DNA from: Roseovarius amoyensis
GTDB taxonomy: Bacteria > Pseudomonadota > Alphaproteobacteria > Rhodobacterales > Rhodobacteraceae
DNA: 64,000 nucleotides
Assembly: GCF_003260265.1 (NCBI RefSeq)
Contig: NZ_QITQ01000015.1
Location: 1-64,000 of the forward strand
Direction of reading: 5' to 3'
The notes beneath the pieces were generated by a model that made no database searches, was not told the origin of the DNA, and saw only the letters and a list, made by a program, of their open reading frames with translations. Positions 48,585 to 57,580 of this stretch are shown here, in pieces. The translations under genes and the position numbers were made by a program. Within the stretch, counting starts at the first letter, position 1; each line of letters opens with the position of its first letter.

Positions 48585-49094
48585 TCAAGGGGCTTGGCGG
48601 TCGCCCCCTTCCGGGCGCAGATGCGGCAGAAAGGCCTCCAGCACCTGTTCGTAAAGCGCGCGCTTGAACGGAACGATGGAGGCGATCAGCTCTTCGGGCG
48701 GCAGCCAGCGCCATTCAGAGAACTCGGGATGATCAGTGCTGATGTCGATATCGCCATCCCGGCCCATGAACCGGGCCAGGAACCATTTCTGTTCCTGCCC
48801 GCGAAAACGCCCGTTCCAGACCCGCGGCACGATGTCGGCGGGCAGGTCATAGGCGATCCAGCCCTCGGTTTCGGCCTCGATGCGCACCAGGTTGGCGGTG
48901 ACGCCTGTTTCCTCGCACAGCTCGCGCAGGGCGGCGTCGCGGGGGGATTCGCCCTTGTCGATGCCCCCTTGCGGCATTTGCCAGGCGGGCATTTCGGTGT
49001 CGATGCGCTGGCCGACGAACACGTCGCCATCGGTATTGGCCAGCATCACCCCCACGCCCCGGCGATAGGGCAGCGCCCTGGTGTCGCCGCTCAT
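48585..49094 (-). CDS. rppH: RNA pyrophosphohydrolase
   Basis: 169 residues. RppH removes pyrophosphate from the 5' end of mRNAs, opening the way for 5'-end-dependent decay by RNase E. The Nudix box is [23 protein letters not shown], shown by G, E, REL and EETG at the right spacing. [21 protein letters not shown] and EQKWFLARF are typical. The start overlaps the peptidase gene's stop by four bases. Confidence 0.96.
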   Translation of the reverse strand: MSGDTRALPYRRGVGVMLANTDGDVFVGQRIDTEMPAWQMPQGGIDKGESPRDAALRELCEETGVTANLVRIEAETEGWIAYDLPADIVPRVWNGRFRGQEQKWFLARFMGRDGDIDISTDHPEFSEWRWLPPEELIASIVPFKRALYEQVLEAFLPHLRPEGGDRQAP

Positions 49095-51103
49095 GCCGCC
49101 AGCCCCCGGCCCCTGAGCAGCGCCTCGACCCCCGGCAGCCGCCCGCGGAACGCGCGGTAAAGCGTATCCGCCTCGGCCGTGCCGCCGACTGAGAGGATGT
49201 GTTTTTCCAGCGCGCTGGCCATTTCCGGGTCAAAGGCACTGCCTGCCTCGCCAAAGGCGGCAAAGGCGTCGGCGTCCATCACCTCGGACCACATGTAGCT
49301 GTAATAGCCGCTGGAATAGCCATCACCGGAAAAGACATGGGCAAAGTGCGGCGTGGCGTGGCGCATGGTGATGGCGTGCGGCATGCCGATTTCGGCCAGC
49401 ACCTCTGCCTGCCGCGCCATCGGGTCGGCGGGTGCGGGGCCGTCGTGGAAATCGAGGTCCACCAGCGCCGAAGCGACGTATTCGACCGTTTCGAACCCGG
49501 CATCGAAATTGGCTGCGCCCAGCACCTTTTGCAGCATCTCGCGGGGCATGGGTTGCCCGGTTTCGGCGTGGGTGGCGAAGCGTTCCAGCACCTCGGGCAC
49601 CTCCAGCCAGTGTTCGTAAAGCTGGCTGGGTAGTTCCACGAAATCGCGCGCCACGTTGGTGCCCGACAGCGATTCATACGTCACGTCCGACAGCATCTGG
49701 TGCAGTGCGTGGCCGAATTCGTGAAAGAGCGTGCGCGCCTCGTCATAGCTTAGCAGCGCGGGGGTGCCCTTGTTGAAGTTGCAGACATTCAGCACCACCG
49801 GGCGCACCGTTTCCGGTGTCCGGGCCTGGCCCTGCAGCGTGGTGCACCACGCGCCAGAGCGTTTCGAGGCGCGCGCGAACCAGTCGCCGATGAAGACCGC
49901 CATGTGGCGGCCCTCGCGCGTGACCTCCCACGCGCGGCAGTCGGGATGGTAGAGCGGCACGTCTATGGGCCGGAATTCCAGCCCGAACAGGCGGTTAGCA
50001 CAGTCAAACGCCGCCTCGATCATCCGGTCGAGTTGCAGGTAGGGTTTGAGCGCGGCCTCGTCGAAATCATGCTCTTCCTGGCGGCGCTTTTCGGCATAAT
50101 AGCGCCAGTCCCAGGGTTCCAGCGGGCCGTTGATGCCATCGGCCTGCATCATCTGTGTCAGCGCCTGCGCGTCGGCCTCGGCCCGGGCGCGGGCGGGTTT
50201 CCAGACGGCCATCAGCAATTCGCGCACCTTGCCGGGGGTCTTGGCCATTTCGGTTTCCAGCTTGTAGGCGGCAAAGCTGTCATAACCCAGCAGCCTGGCG
50301 CGCTCTTCGCGCAGGGCCAGGATCTCGGCCGCGATCGCGCGGTTGTCGTGCTCGCCGCCGCCAGCGCCGCGCGAGACAAAGGCGTTGAAGGCCCGTTCAC
50401 GCAGGTCGCGGCGTGGCGAGAATTGCAGGAACGGCACCACCAGCGACCGCGACAGGGTGATGGCCGGGCCATCCAGCCCCAGTTCCTGCCCCGCTTGCCG
50501 TGCGGCGGTGATCAGGAAATCGGGCAGGCCGTCCAGGTCGTTCTCGCCCAGTTCCATGTGCCAGCCGGCCTCGTCCGCCAGCAGGTTCTGGGTGAAGGCG
50601 GTGCCAAGCTCGGCCAGCCGCGCCATGATCTCCTTCATCCGCGCCTCGGCCTGGCCGGTCAGTGCCGCGCCGGCACGCAGGAACCGCCGCCGGGTGAGCA
50701 TCAGCAGGCGGGCCTGCTCGGCGGTCAGGTCAAGGGTGTCGCGCGCCTGCCAAAGCGCCTCAATCCGCGCGAACAGCGCCTTGTCGGCGTGGATGTCGGA
50801 GCTGAAGGCGGCCAGTTTCGGGCTGACCTCGCGTTGCAGGCGCTGGCGGTCGGGGTTGGAATCCGCGCTTGCCACCACGAAGAACACCGACAGCACCCGG
50901 TCAAGCGTCTTTCCCGCCGTCTCGAACGCGGCGATGGTGTTGGCAAAGCTCGCCGGTTCGGGGTTTGCGGAAATCGCCGCCACCTCGGCCCGCGCCTGCG
51001 TCAGCGCCGCGTCGATGGCGGGGGCGAAATGGGCGTCTTTGATGCGGTCGAACGGGGCGATGGCAAAGTCGCCCGACCAGGGCTCAAGCAGCGGGTTGGT
51101 CAC
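49091..51103 (-). CDS. M3-family zinc metallopeptidase (oligopeptidase A/Dcp-like)
   Basis: 670 residues. The zinc site is [16 protein letters not shown] (HExxH). Further motifs are [20 protein letters not shown] near the C-terminus and [22 protein letters not shown]. The enzyme degrades short peptides in the cytoplasm. GTG 51103 was chosen because TAAGGAGAT, read on the minus strand, sits just before it; longer forms upstream are unsupported. It lies 52 bases after the ThiF/MoeB-like gene and overlaps rppH by four bases. Confidence 0.93.
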   Translation of the reverse strand: MTNPLLEPWSGDFAIAPFDRIKDAHFAPAIDAALTQARAEVAAISANPEPASFANTIAAFETAGKTLDRVLSVFFVVASADSNPDRQRLQREVSPKLAAFSSDIHADKALFARIEALWQARDTLDLTAEQARLLMLTRRRFLRAGAALTGQAEARMKEIMARLAELGTAFTQNLLADEAGWHMELGENDLDGLPDFLITAARQAGQELGLDGPAITLSRSLVVPFLQFSPRRDLRERAFNAFVSRGAGGGEHDNRAIAAEILALREERARLLGYDSFAAYKLETEMAKTPGKVRELLMAVWKPARARAEADAQALTQMMQADGINGPLEPWDWRYYAEKRRQEEHDFDEAALKPYLQLDRMIEAAFDCANRLFGLEFRPIDVPLYHPDCRAWEVTREGRHMAVFIGDWFARASKRSGAWCTTLQGQARTPETVRPVVLNVCNFNKGTPALLSYDEARTLFHEFGHALHQMLSDVTYESLSGTNVARDFVELPSQLYEHWLEVPEVLERFATHAETGQPMPREMLQKVLGAANFDAGFETVEYVASALVDLDFHDGPAPADPMARQAEVLAEIGMPHAITMRHATPHFAHVFSGDGYSSGYYSYMWSEVMDADAFAAFGEAGSAFDPEMASALEKHILSVGGTAEADTLYRAFRGRLPGVEALLRGRGLAA

Positions 51104-51155
51104 GTTGGAAATCTCCTTATTCCTGTGCGGGCATGGTGGTGTCGGGTCTTGGTGG

Positions 51156-52208
51156 TCAACCCTGCCCGCCACAGATGGGGCAATCGGGGCGGCGTGCCAA
51201 GGCGATCTTGCGGGTTTCACCGTACAGCGCGTCGTGGATCAGCATCTCGCCCCGCAGCGGCGCTCCCGCCCCGGTCAGAACCTTGATCGCCTCGGCCGCC
51301 ATCATCGCGCCCAGCACGCCCGGCAGCGGCCCCAGCACCCCGGCCTCGGCGCAGGATGGCGCCAGCCCCGGCGCGGGGGCCTCGGGGAATATGCACTGGT
51401 AACAGGGCGAGCCCTTGGCGGTGTCAAAGACGCTGAGCTGCCCCTCCCACTGCGACATGGCGCCAGAGATCAGCGGCAGCCCGGTGGCGTGGGCGGCGGC
51501 GTTGACCAGGTAGCGGGTTTCGAAATTGTCGGTGCCGTCCAGCACGAGGTCATATTCGGAAAACAGCGTCTCGGCGATATCCGGCGTCAGGCGGCGGCGA
51601 TAGGGGCGCACCACGACGGCGGGGTTTTGTGCCACCATCGCGTCGGCAGCGGATTCCACCTTGGGCCGGCCGATATCGGCGGCGCGGTGGATGACCTGCC
51701 GCTGCAGGTTCGAGTTCTCGACAATGTCGTCGTCGATCACGCCGATGGTGCCCACCCCCCCCGCCGCAAGGTAGAGCAGCGCAGGCGACCCCAGCCCGCC
51801 AGCGCCGATCACCAGCACGCGGGCCTTTTTGAGTGCCTTTTGCCCCGGTCCGCCGATTTCGCGCAGGACGATGTGGCGGGCATAGCGTTCCAACTCGGCA
51901 TCGCCGAACAGCCGATCGGGCGTCTTTGCCGTTTCGGTTTTTGCGCCGGTCTGCCGCGCCTTTTGTCTGAGCACGCGCAGCACCGCGCCATAGGCTATCG
52001 CGAGTGCGGCAAAGCCACCCACCATCAACCACAGTGCCGGGCTATCGCCCGTGGCCTGGCGCAGCGCATGGCCATCGGGCAGCGTCAGTTGCAGCACCAC
52101 GACACCGGCCCACAACAGCCCGACCATGCCCCAGCGCAGCCCGCGCGGCGCACCCAACAGCGCGCCTGCGCCCCAAAGCAGCGCCGCCAGCCCCAGAACG
52201 AGCAGCAT
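51156..52208 (-). CDS. MoeB/ThiF-family protein with membrane N-terminus
   Basis: 350 residues. The first about 85 residues form up to three hydrophobic segments (LLVLGLAALLWGAGALLGA, VGLLWAGVVVLQLTL, LWLMVGGFAALAIAYGAVL). The remainder is a MoeB/ThiF adenylyltransferase: RYARHIVLREIGGPGQ, VLVIGAGGLGSPALLYLAAGG, DNFETRYLVN, the zinc cysteine pairs CYQC and CPIC, and SCAEAGVLGPLPG with a conserved cysteine. It would adenylate the C-terminus of a sulfur carrier for molybdopterin or thiamine synthesis. No rhodanese tail is present. It overlaps dut by one base (TGATG). Confidence 0.88.
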   Translation of the reverse strand: MLLVLGLAALLWGAGALLGAPRGLRWGMVGLLWAGVVVLQLTLPDGHALRQATGDSPALWLMVGGFAALAIAYGAVLRVLRQKARQTGAKTETAKTPDRLFGDAELERYARHIVLREIGGPGQKALKKARVLVIGAGGLGSPALLYLAAGGVGTIGVIDDDIVENSNLQRQVIHRAADIGRPKVESAADAMVAQNPAVVVRPYRRRLTPDIAETLFSEYDLVLDGTDNFETRYLVNAAAHATGLPLISGAMSQWEGQLSVFDTAKGSPCYQCIFPEAPAPGLAPSCAEAGVLGPLPGVLGAMMAAEAIKVLTGAGAPLRGEMLIHDALYGETRKIALARRPDCPICGGQG

Positions 52209-52663
52209 CAGCTCGTTCCCGTCGAGCCAAAGCCGCCGCTGCCGCGCGCGGTGTGGTCCAGCGCCTCGGCAGCCTCGAACGTCGCCTGCACCACCGGCGC
52301 AACGACCATCTGGGCGATGCGCATGCCGTGTTCGATACGAAAGGGGGCATCGCCCGCGTTCATCACGATCACCCCCAGCGGGCCGCGATAGTCGCTGTCG
52401 ATGGTGCCGGGGCTGTTGGGCAGGGTGATGCCGTGTTTCAGCGCCAGCCCAGACCGCGGGCGAATCTGCACCTCAAAGCCGGCGGGAATTTCCAGCCGCA
52501 GCCCGGTGGACACCAGCATCCGCGCACCCGGCGCCAGGTCAACGCCGCCCCGGTCGGGAAAGTTGGCGCGCAGGTCGGCGCCCGCGGCGCCGGCTGTCGC
52601 ATAGGCCGGCAGGCCCAGCGCGCGGTCTGCGTCATCCTCCCACAGGATGCGGACGCTCACCAT
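52208..52663 (-). CDS. dut: dUTP diphosphatase
   Basis: 151 residues. It hydrolyses dUTP to dUMP and pyrophosphate. Motifs for the trimeric dUTPase family: [58 protein letters not shown], and the mobile C-terminal arm [11 protein letters not shown]. It lies 52 bases after coaBC and overlaps the ThiF/MoeB-like gene by one base. dut next to coaBC (dfp) is a widespread bacterial pairing. Confidence 0.98.
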   Translation of the reverse strand: MVSVRILWEDDADRALGLPAYATAGAAGADLRANFPDRGGVDLAPGARMLVSTGLRLEIPAGFEVQIRPRSGLALKHGITLPNSPGTIDSDYRGPLGVIVMNAGDAPFRIEHGMRIAQMVVAPVVQATFEAAEALDHTARGSGGFGSTGTS

Positions 52664-52715
52664 GCCGTGGCCTTCCGCGCTGCTCTGCCTGCCTGCATCC
52701 GGGGTGGCCTGCCGG

Positions 52716-53912
52716 TCATGCCAGTGCCCCGGCGATGCGGTCGGCCAGCCGTCGGGCGACCTCGTCCTTGGTCATGCGCGGCCAGTCCTCTGCCCCCTCG
52801 GCGGTGATCAGGGTTACGGCGTTTTCCGCCCCGCCCATGATGCCGGTGCCGGGGCTGACATCGTTGGCCAGTATCCAGTCGCAACCCTTGCGCGCGCGCT
52901 TGGCGTTGGCGTTGGCGATCACGTCGTCGGTCTCGGCGGCAAAGCCCACGACCAGCGCCGGGCGCCCGGCCTTAAGCGCTGAAACCGTGGCCAGGATGTC
53001 GGGGTTCTCGGCAAAGTCCAGCGCCGGCGCGCCGCCGCCGGGGCTTTTCTTGATCTTGCTGTCAGAGGCGCCTGTGACCCGCCAGTCGGCCACGGCAGCG
53101 GCAAAGACGGCAGCGTCGGCGGGTAGTGCCGCGTTCACCGCGTCCAGCATCTGTTGCGCGGTTTCCACCTGCACCGCCTCGACGCCCTCGGGCGGGGGAA
53201 CGCTTGCCGGGCCGGTAACGAACACCACCTGCGCGCCCAGCGCCGCCAGTGCCCGCGCGATGGCCGTGCCCTGCGCGCCCGAGGACCGGTTGGCGATATA
53301 GCGCACCGGGTCGATGGGTTCGTGCGTGGGGCCGGAGGTGACGATCACCCGCCGCCCGGCCAGCGGCCCGGCGCCCAGCGCGGCCTCGATCGCGGTGACG
53401 ATTTCCAGCGGCTCGGCCATCCGGCCGGGACCATGTTCGCCGCAGGCCATGTCGCCCTCGTTCGGGCCGACGGTGCGGATGCCGTCACCGGCCAGCGTGG
53501 CGAGGTTGCGTTGGGTGGCGGGGTGCTGCCACATGCGCACGTTCATCGCCGGGGCCAGCAGCACCTGCGTATCGGTGGCGAGCAGCAGCGTCGACGCCAG
53601 GTCGTTCGCCAGCCCGGTGGCCATCTTGGCCATCAGGTCGGCGGTGGCGGGGGCCACGACGACCAGGTCGGCGCTCCGGCTGAGCTCGATATGGCCCATC
53701 TCTGCCTCGTCGGTCAGGTCGAAGAGGTCGGAAAATACCTTTTGCCCGGCCAGCGCCGAGACCGACAGCGGCGTGACGAACTGCGCCCCGGCGCGGGTCA
53801 GCACCGGCGTGACCGCCGCGCCGCGTTCGCGCAGGCGGCGGATGAGGTCAAGCGCCTTGAAGGCGGCGATGCCGCCGCCGATGATCAGAAGAATGCGTTT
53901 TTCTGCCAGCAT
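52716..53912 (-). CDS. coaBC: Bifunctional phosphopantothenoylcysteine decarboxylase/synthetase
   Basis: 398 residues. The N-terminal CoaC flavoprotein has [20 protein letters not shown] and the active-site [16 protein letters not shown]. The C-terminal CoaB part begins about residue 185 with [24 protein letters not shown] and includes [15 protein letters not shown] and ANDVSPGTG. Together they make 4'-phosphopantetheine from phosphopantothenate and cysteine in coenzyme A synthesis. Start is ATG 53912. A strong hairpin lies just upstream. Confidence 0.97.
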   Translation of the reverse strand: MLAEKRILLIIGGGIAAFKALDLIRRLRERGAAVTPVLTRAGAQFVTPLSVSALAGQKVFSDLFDLTDEAEMGHIELSRSADLVVVAPATADLMAKMATGLANDLASTLLLATDTQVLLAPAMNVRMWQHPATQRNLATLAGDGIRTVGPNEGDMACGEHGPGRMAEPLEIVTAIEAALGAGPLAGRRVIVTSGPTHEPIDPVRYIANRSSGAQGTAIARALAALGAQVVFVTGPASVPPPEGVEAVQVETAQQMLDAVNAALPADAAVFAAAVADWRVTGASDSKIKKSPGGGAPALDFAENPDILATVSALKAGRPALVVGFAAETDDVIANANAKRARKGCDWILANDVSPGTGIMGGAENAVTLITAEGAEDWPRMTKDEVARRLADRIAGALA

Positions 53913-53926
53913 CTTGGCCCCGCTTC

Positions 53927-53945
53927 GCCCCGGTTTCGCCGGGGC
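53927..53945 (-). promoter_or_regulatory. Hairpin between chaN-like gene and coaBC
   Basis: GCCCCGG (53927-53933) and CCGGGGC (53939-53945), seven-base perfect stem with a five-base loop, 15 bases before the coaBC start on the minus strand. No T-tract, so a leaky attenuator or mRNA end-stabiliser is more likely than a terminator. Confidence 0.45.
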
Positions 53946-53982
53946 AGAGACTAGGCCCAGCCCGCAGGCGTGACAAGGCCGG

Positions 53983-54756
53983 TCAGTTGAACGCCTCGCA
54001 CGGGTCGTCGCGCGCGGGGGCGGGTGCGGAGATCACCTCGTCAAAGCTGCCGGGCAGGGGGTGGCCATCCTCGGCCTGGCCGATGGCGATGACGTCCAGT
54101 CCCGGGGCGGCACGCGCCAGCAAGGCCGGTACGCCCCAGTCGCGCCGCGCATGGCCGTTGCCGGTGATCACCACCACCGGCCCGCCGGTGGCGTCATGGG
54201 CGGTGATGGCGGCGCGGACCAGCATCGCATCGCGCAGGCGTTGCACCCGCACCATGCCGGGCAACAGGGTTTCGGGCAGGGCGTCGCAATGGGCGCGCAT
54301 CTGCAGCGCTTCGCGCGCCGCCTGCTGATCGGGCGGCGGGGGCGCGTCCAGGCTGAACCGGGCGGTGTCTTCCTGGCCGATCAGGGTGTCAAAGCCCTGC
54401 TCCATAGCCACGCGCGCGGTTTCGCGCGTCACCCCAGCGCCGAAAATGCGCGCCTGCGGTGCGGCGGCGAAAATGGGGAAATACATCGAAAAATCGGGCC
54501 AGCCGGTATCGTCCCACCCCAATGCGGCGCGCAGCGTGTTTTCGGCCGCCCGGTTGGCGGGCGTTATGGCGGCGGCCTGTTCGGGCGTCAGCATCTCGAA
54601 CACCAGCGCCGCGGGCGCGATGGCGGCCACGCGCGCGGCCTGTTCGGCGTGGTGGGCGGGGTTGTCGTGGATTTCGCCGATGATCACCACATCCTGCGCC
54701 GCGACAGAGCGGGCAAGGCAGATCAGGCAGGCGGTCAGGGATAGCAGGGCCTTCAT
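53983..54756 (-). CDS. Exported ChaN-family protein (haem/iron-linked)
   Basis: 257 residues. Residues 1-20 are a signal peptide (MKALLSLTACLICLARSVAA). The cysteine at residue 10 or 13 is not followed by a clear lipobox. The rest is a ChaN-like fold: VVIIGEIHDNPAHHAEQA, LVFEMLTPEQ, GWPDFSMYFPIFAAAPQARIFG and VVITGNGHARRDWGVP. Campylobacter ChaN binds haem; the role here is not established. It starts within the rpoH stop (ATGA), so it is translated with the stress sigma factor. Confidence 0.85.
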   Translation of the reverse strand: MKALLSLTACLICLARSVAAQDVVIIGEIHDNPAHHAEQAARVAAIAPAALVFEMLTPEQAAAITPANRAAENTLRAALGWDDTGWPDFSMYFPIFAAAPQARIFGAGVTRETARVAMEQGFDTLIGQEDTARFSLDAPPPPDQQAAREALQMRAHCDALPETLLPGMVRVQRLRDAMLVRAAITAHDATGGPVVVITGNGHARRDWGVPALLARAAPGLDVIAIGQAEDGHPLPGSFDEVISAPAPARDDPCEAFN

Positions 54757-55631
54757 GCGAGAAGGTTCTGCACCTCCGCGCCGTGACGTTCAAGGTGACT
54801 GCGCAACTTGACGAACGCCGCCGCCTCGATCTGGCGCACGCGTTCCTTGCTGAGGTTCAGCTCCTTGCCCAGGCTTTCCAGCGTGCGCGGCTCGTCGCGC
54901 AGCTTGCGTTCGCGCACGATGAAGCGTTCGCGCTTGTTCAGCCGCGCCATCGCCTGGCTCAGCCAGCCGCGCAGCGCGTCGAGGTCGTGATCCTTTTCGA
55001 ACAGCTCTTCGGCGCGCGCGCTCTCGTCCTCGATCGTGTCGATCCATTCGCGGCCTTCGTCCTCTGACGACTGCGTGGCGTTGAGCGAGAAATCAGAACC
55101 CGACAGCCGGCCCGACATCATCTCGACATCACGCAGGGGCACACCCACCTCGTGCGCGATCATTTCGCGCAGCTGGTGGCCATCCAGCTCTTCGCCCCGC
55201 GCCATCGCCTCTCGCTCGATGCGGGCCTGGACGCGGCGCAGGTTGAAGAACAGCGATTTCTGGCTTGAGGTCGAACCGGTACGCACCATCGACCAGTTGC
55301 GCATCACGTGGTCCTGCACCGACGCCTTGATCCACCACACCGCATAGGTGGAAAAGCGCACGCCGCGGTCGGGGTCGAACTTGTCGGCGGCCTTCATCAG
55401 GCCCAGCCCGGCCTCTTGTATCAGGTCGTTCATCGGAGCGCCGTAGCGTTTGTATTTGGACGCGACCGAGATCGCCAGCCGCATGTAGGCGTTGATCAGC
55501 CGGTGCAGCGCCGCCTCGTCGCGCCGGTCGCGCCACGCATAGGCGAGTTCGCGTTCGGTTTCAGCGTCGAGAAGCTCGGCCTTCATCGCGGTGCGTCGCA
55601 TGTCCGTGGTCTGAAAGGCGTCTAGCGGCAT
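54753..55631 (-). CDS. rpoH: RNA polymerase sigma factor RpoH (RpoHII type)
   Basis: 292 residues. Region 2 is DLIQEAGLGLMKAADKFDPDRGVRFSTYAVWWIKASVQDHV. The RpoH box QKSLFFNLRR follows, region 3 is around QLREMIAHEVGVPLRDVEMM, and region 4.2 is TLESLGKELNLSKERVRQIEA. It directs transcription of heat or oxidative-stress genes. The N-terminal TAMKAELLDAETE looks like the RpoHII group of Rhodobacter, which responds to singlet oxygen stress. It heads a run of closely spaced minus-strand genes. It is divergent from cobU across 122 bases. Start 55631 fits the family. Confidence 0.95.
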   Translation of the reverse strand: MPLDAFQTTDMRRTAMKAELLDAETERELAYAWRDRRDEAALHRLINAYMRLAISVASKYKRYGAPMNDLIQEAGLGLMKAADKFDPDRGVRFSTYAVWWIKASVQDHVMRNWSMVRTGSTSSQKSLFFNLRRVQARIEREAMARGEELDGHQLREMIAHEVGVPLRDVEMMSGRLSGSDFSLNATQSSEDEGREWIDTIEDESARAEELFEKDHDLDALRGWLSQAMARLNKRERFIVRERKLRDEPRTLESLGKELNLSKERVRQIEAAAFVKLRSHLERHGAEVQNLLA

Positions 55632-55753
55632 ATCCTACCCCCGTCTTTCATCCGGCTGGCCGGGCGGGCGGCTGCCCGCTCTTTATCTCGACCGTCACAG
55701 GATGATACGGACTTGGGGTGTGTGCGGACGCACTCTAACTGGAGATGACGCGA

Positions 55754-56275
55754 ATGTTACCGGCTGTGAGCCTGGTTTTGGGTGGCGCTGCGTCGGGCAA
55801 GTCGGCGTTTGCCGAGGCGCTGGTGACCGGCAGCGGGCGCAAATGCGTCTATCTGGCCACCGCGCAGGCATGGGATGACGAGATGCGCGAAAAGGTCGCC
55901 CGCCACCGGCAGATGCGCGGCGAGGGCTGGCGCAACGTCGAGGAACCGCTGGAGCCGGGAAAGGCGCTGGCGATGGTCACGGCGCATGAGGCGGTGCTGC
56001 TGGACTGCGTCACGATGTGGCTGAGCAATCACTTGCTGGCCGATAACGACATCGCCAAGGCGCAGGAGCGGCTGTTCGCGGCACTGGCGGCGTGTGCCGT
56101 GCCGGTGGTGGTGGTGTCGAACGAGGTGGGCATGTCGGTGGTGCCAGAAAACGCGCTGGCGCGCCGGTTCCGCGATGCGCAAGGGCGGCTGAATCAGGCG
56201 CTGGCGGTGCAGGCGGGGCTGGTGGTGAACGTGGTCGCCGGGTTGCCGCAGGTGTTGAAGGGCACCCTGCCATGA
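55754..56275 (+). CDS. cobU: Adenosylcobinamide kinase/guanylyltransferase
   Basis: 173 residues from ATG 55754. It phosphorylates adenosylcobinamide and attaches GMP, joining late steps of B12 synthesis or salvage. P-loop: LVLGGAASGKSAFAEALV. Other motifs: CVYLATAQAWDDEM, RHRQMRGEGWRNVEEP, LLDCVTMWLSNHL and VVVVSNEVGMSVVPENALARRFRD. GGAG at 55741-55744 fits ATG 55754 better than the in-frame ATG 55745, which sits directly on it. It overlaps the next gene by four bases. Confidence 0.93.
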   Translation: MLPAVSLVLGGAASGKSAFAEALVTGSGRKCVYLATAQAWDDEMREKVARHRQMRGEGWRNVEEPLEPGKALAMVTAHEAVLLDCVTMWLSNHLLADNDIAKAQERLFAALAACAVPVVVVSNEVGMSVVPENALARRFRDAQGRLNQALAVQAGLVVNVVAGLPQVLKGTLP

Positions 56276-56844
56276 GCCGGTTTTTCTGGGTGCGTCACGG
56301 GCCGACCCATGCCCGCGCGATGCTGGGCTGGACGGACCTGCCCGCCGACCTGACCGACACGGGGCGGGTTTCGCGGCTGGCTGCGCATCTGCCCGGCGAT
56401 GCGGTGGTGGTGTCATCCGACCTGATCCGCGCCGTGGCCACCGCCGATGCGATTGCTGCGGATCGCCCGCGCCTGCCCCATGACCGCGACCTGCGCGAGA
56501 TCAATTTCGGCGAGTGGGAGATGCAGCGCGTCGATACCATCGCCGACCAGGCCGCGCTGCGCGCGTTCTGGGACAATCCCGGCAGTGTCCGCACGCCGGG
56601 TGGCGAAAGCTGGGATGATCTGCGCATGCGCACCGACCGGGCGGTGGCACGGCTGATGGCGGCGCATCCGGGCCGCGATATCGTGGCGGTTGCGCATATG
56701 GGCACGATCATGGGTCAGCTGCAAAGGGCGCTGGGCGTTCCGGCGTATGAGGCATTCGGCCACCGCATCGACCCGCTGTCGGTGACAGAACTGAAATTCC
56801 GGGGCGGGGGCTGGCAGGTCGAGGCGATCAACCATTGTCCGTGA
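56272..56844 (+). CDS. Histidine phosphatase, probable alpha-ribazole phosphatase (CobC-like)
   Basis: 190 residues. RHG motif is FFWVRHGPTHARAM, then VVSSDLIRAVATADAIA, LREINFGEWEM with the catalytic acid region and VAVAHMGTIMGQL with the second histidine. The close ATGA link to the cobinamide kinase makes CobC (removing phosphate from alpha-ribazole 5'-phosphate) likely, but a general phosphatase is possible. The open frame upstream lies inside cobU and is not used. A half-site array follows three bases after the stop. Confidence 0.82.
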   Translation: MSRFFWVRHGPTHARAMLGWTDLPADLTDTGRVSRLAAHLPGDAVVVSSDLIRAVATADAIAADRPRLPHDRDLREINFGEWEMQRVDTIADQAALRAFWDNPGSVRTPGGESWDDLRMRTDRAVARLMAAHPGRDIVAVAHMGTIMGQLQRALGVPAYEAFGHRIDPLSVTELKFRGGGWQVEAINHCP

Positions 56845-56846
56845 GG

Positions 56847-56938
56847 GTGAAAACGGCGCGGTGAAAACTGTGCGATGAAAAAATTGTTGATAATTTCACG
56901 GAATCGATACAGCGTGAAATTCGAGAGCCAATTTTCAC
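56847..56938. promoter_or_regulatory. Array of GTGAAA/TTTCAC half-sites before the XRE-cupin gene
   Basis: Five copies of the half-site: GTGAAAAC at 56847-56854 and 56861-56868, AATTTCACG at 56892-56900 with CGTGAAATT at 56913-56921 (a perfect nine-base inverted repeat, 12-base spacer), and TTTTCAC at 56932-56938. All are within 105 bases before the XRE-cupin start. This is a likely binding array for that regulator, controlling itself and the flavoprotein genes downstream. That function is inference. Confidence 0.55.
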
Positions 56939-56950
56939 CGAGCGCCGGCC

Positions 56951-57523
56951 TTGGAACAGTCCGATCCCCTTCGCAGCCGCACCCTGGGTGCCGACCTGCG
57001 CGCCCTGCGCAAGGCGCGCGGCATGACGCTGAGCGATCTGGCCGCGGCGCTGGGCCGGTCGGTCGGCTGGCTCAGCCAGGTTGAGCGTGACATCTCGGAA
57101 CCTTCGATTTCCGACTTGCGCCAGATCGCGGGGGCGCTGGGCGTGCCGATGTCGCTGCTGTTCGGCCATGCCAGCGCACCGGCAGACGAACAGGGTTATA
57201 TCGTGCGCGCCGGTGCGCGCAGGCCGATGGGATCGGGCGAAGAGGGGCTGATCGAGGAACTGCTTTCGCCCGACCTGACCGACGATTTCGAAGTGACCCA
57301 TTCCACCTTTCGCCCCGGGGCACGCATGGAAAAACCCGCGCGCCGCCCGACGCAGGAGGTGGGGTACATCATCTCGGGCAAGCTGGACCTGACGCTGGGC
57401 GGGCGCGAATTCACCGTCGGCCCCGGCGACAGCTTTCGTTTTCGCGGCGAGGAATACCGCTGGGCCAATCCATACACCGAACCGGCCGTCGCGATCTGGG
57501 TGATCGCGCCGCCGGTCTATTGA
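56951..57523 (+). CDS. XRE-family regulator with cupin sensor domain
   Basis: 190 residues from TTG 56951. Residues 9-66 are a Xre-type helix-turn-helix (LGADLRALRKARGMTLSDLA, LGRSVGWLSQVERDISEPS). Residues 115-185 are a small cupin with RPTQEVGYIISGKLDLTLGG and GDSFRFRGEEYRWANP, which would bind a small metabolite. This domain pair is common in regulators of amine or amino acid use. It sits after a half-site array and 57 bases before the first flavoprotein, so it likely controls both. The only nearby start is a TTG; GAGCGCCGGCC lies before it. Confidence 0.87.
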   Translation: MEQSDPLRSRTLGADLRALRKARGMTLSDLAAALGRSVGWLSQVERDISEPSISDLRQIAGALGVPMSLLFGHASAPADEQGYIVRAGARRPMGSGEEGLIEELLSPDLTDDFEVTHSTFRPGARMEKPARRPTQEVGYIISGKLDLTLGGREFTVGPGDSFRFRGEEYRWANPYTEPAVAIWVIAPPVY

Positions 57524-57580
57524 AACACCCCCGCGCGGCATGGGGACATGCGCGCGGGCACCAGGAAAGGGAGGCACGAC

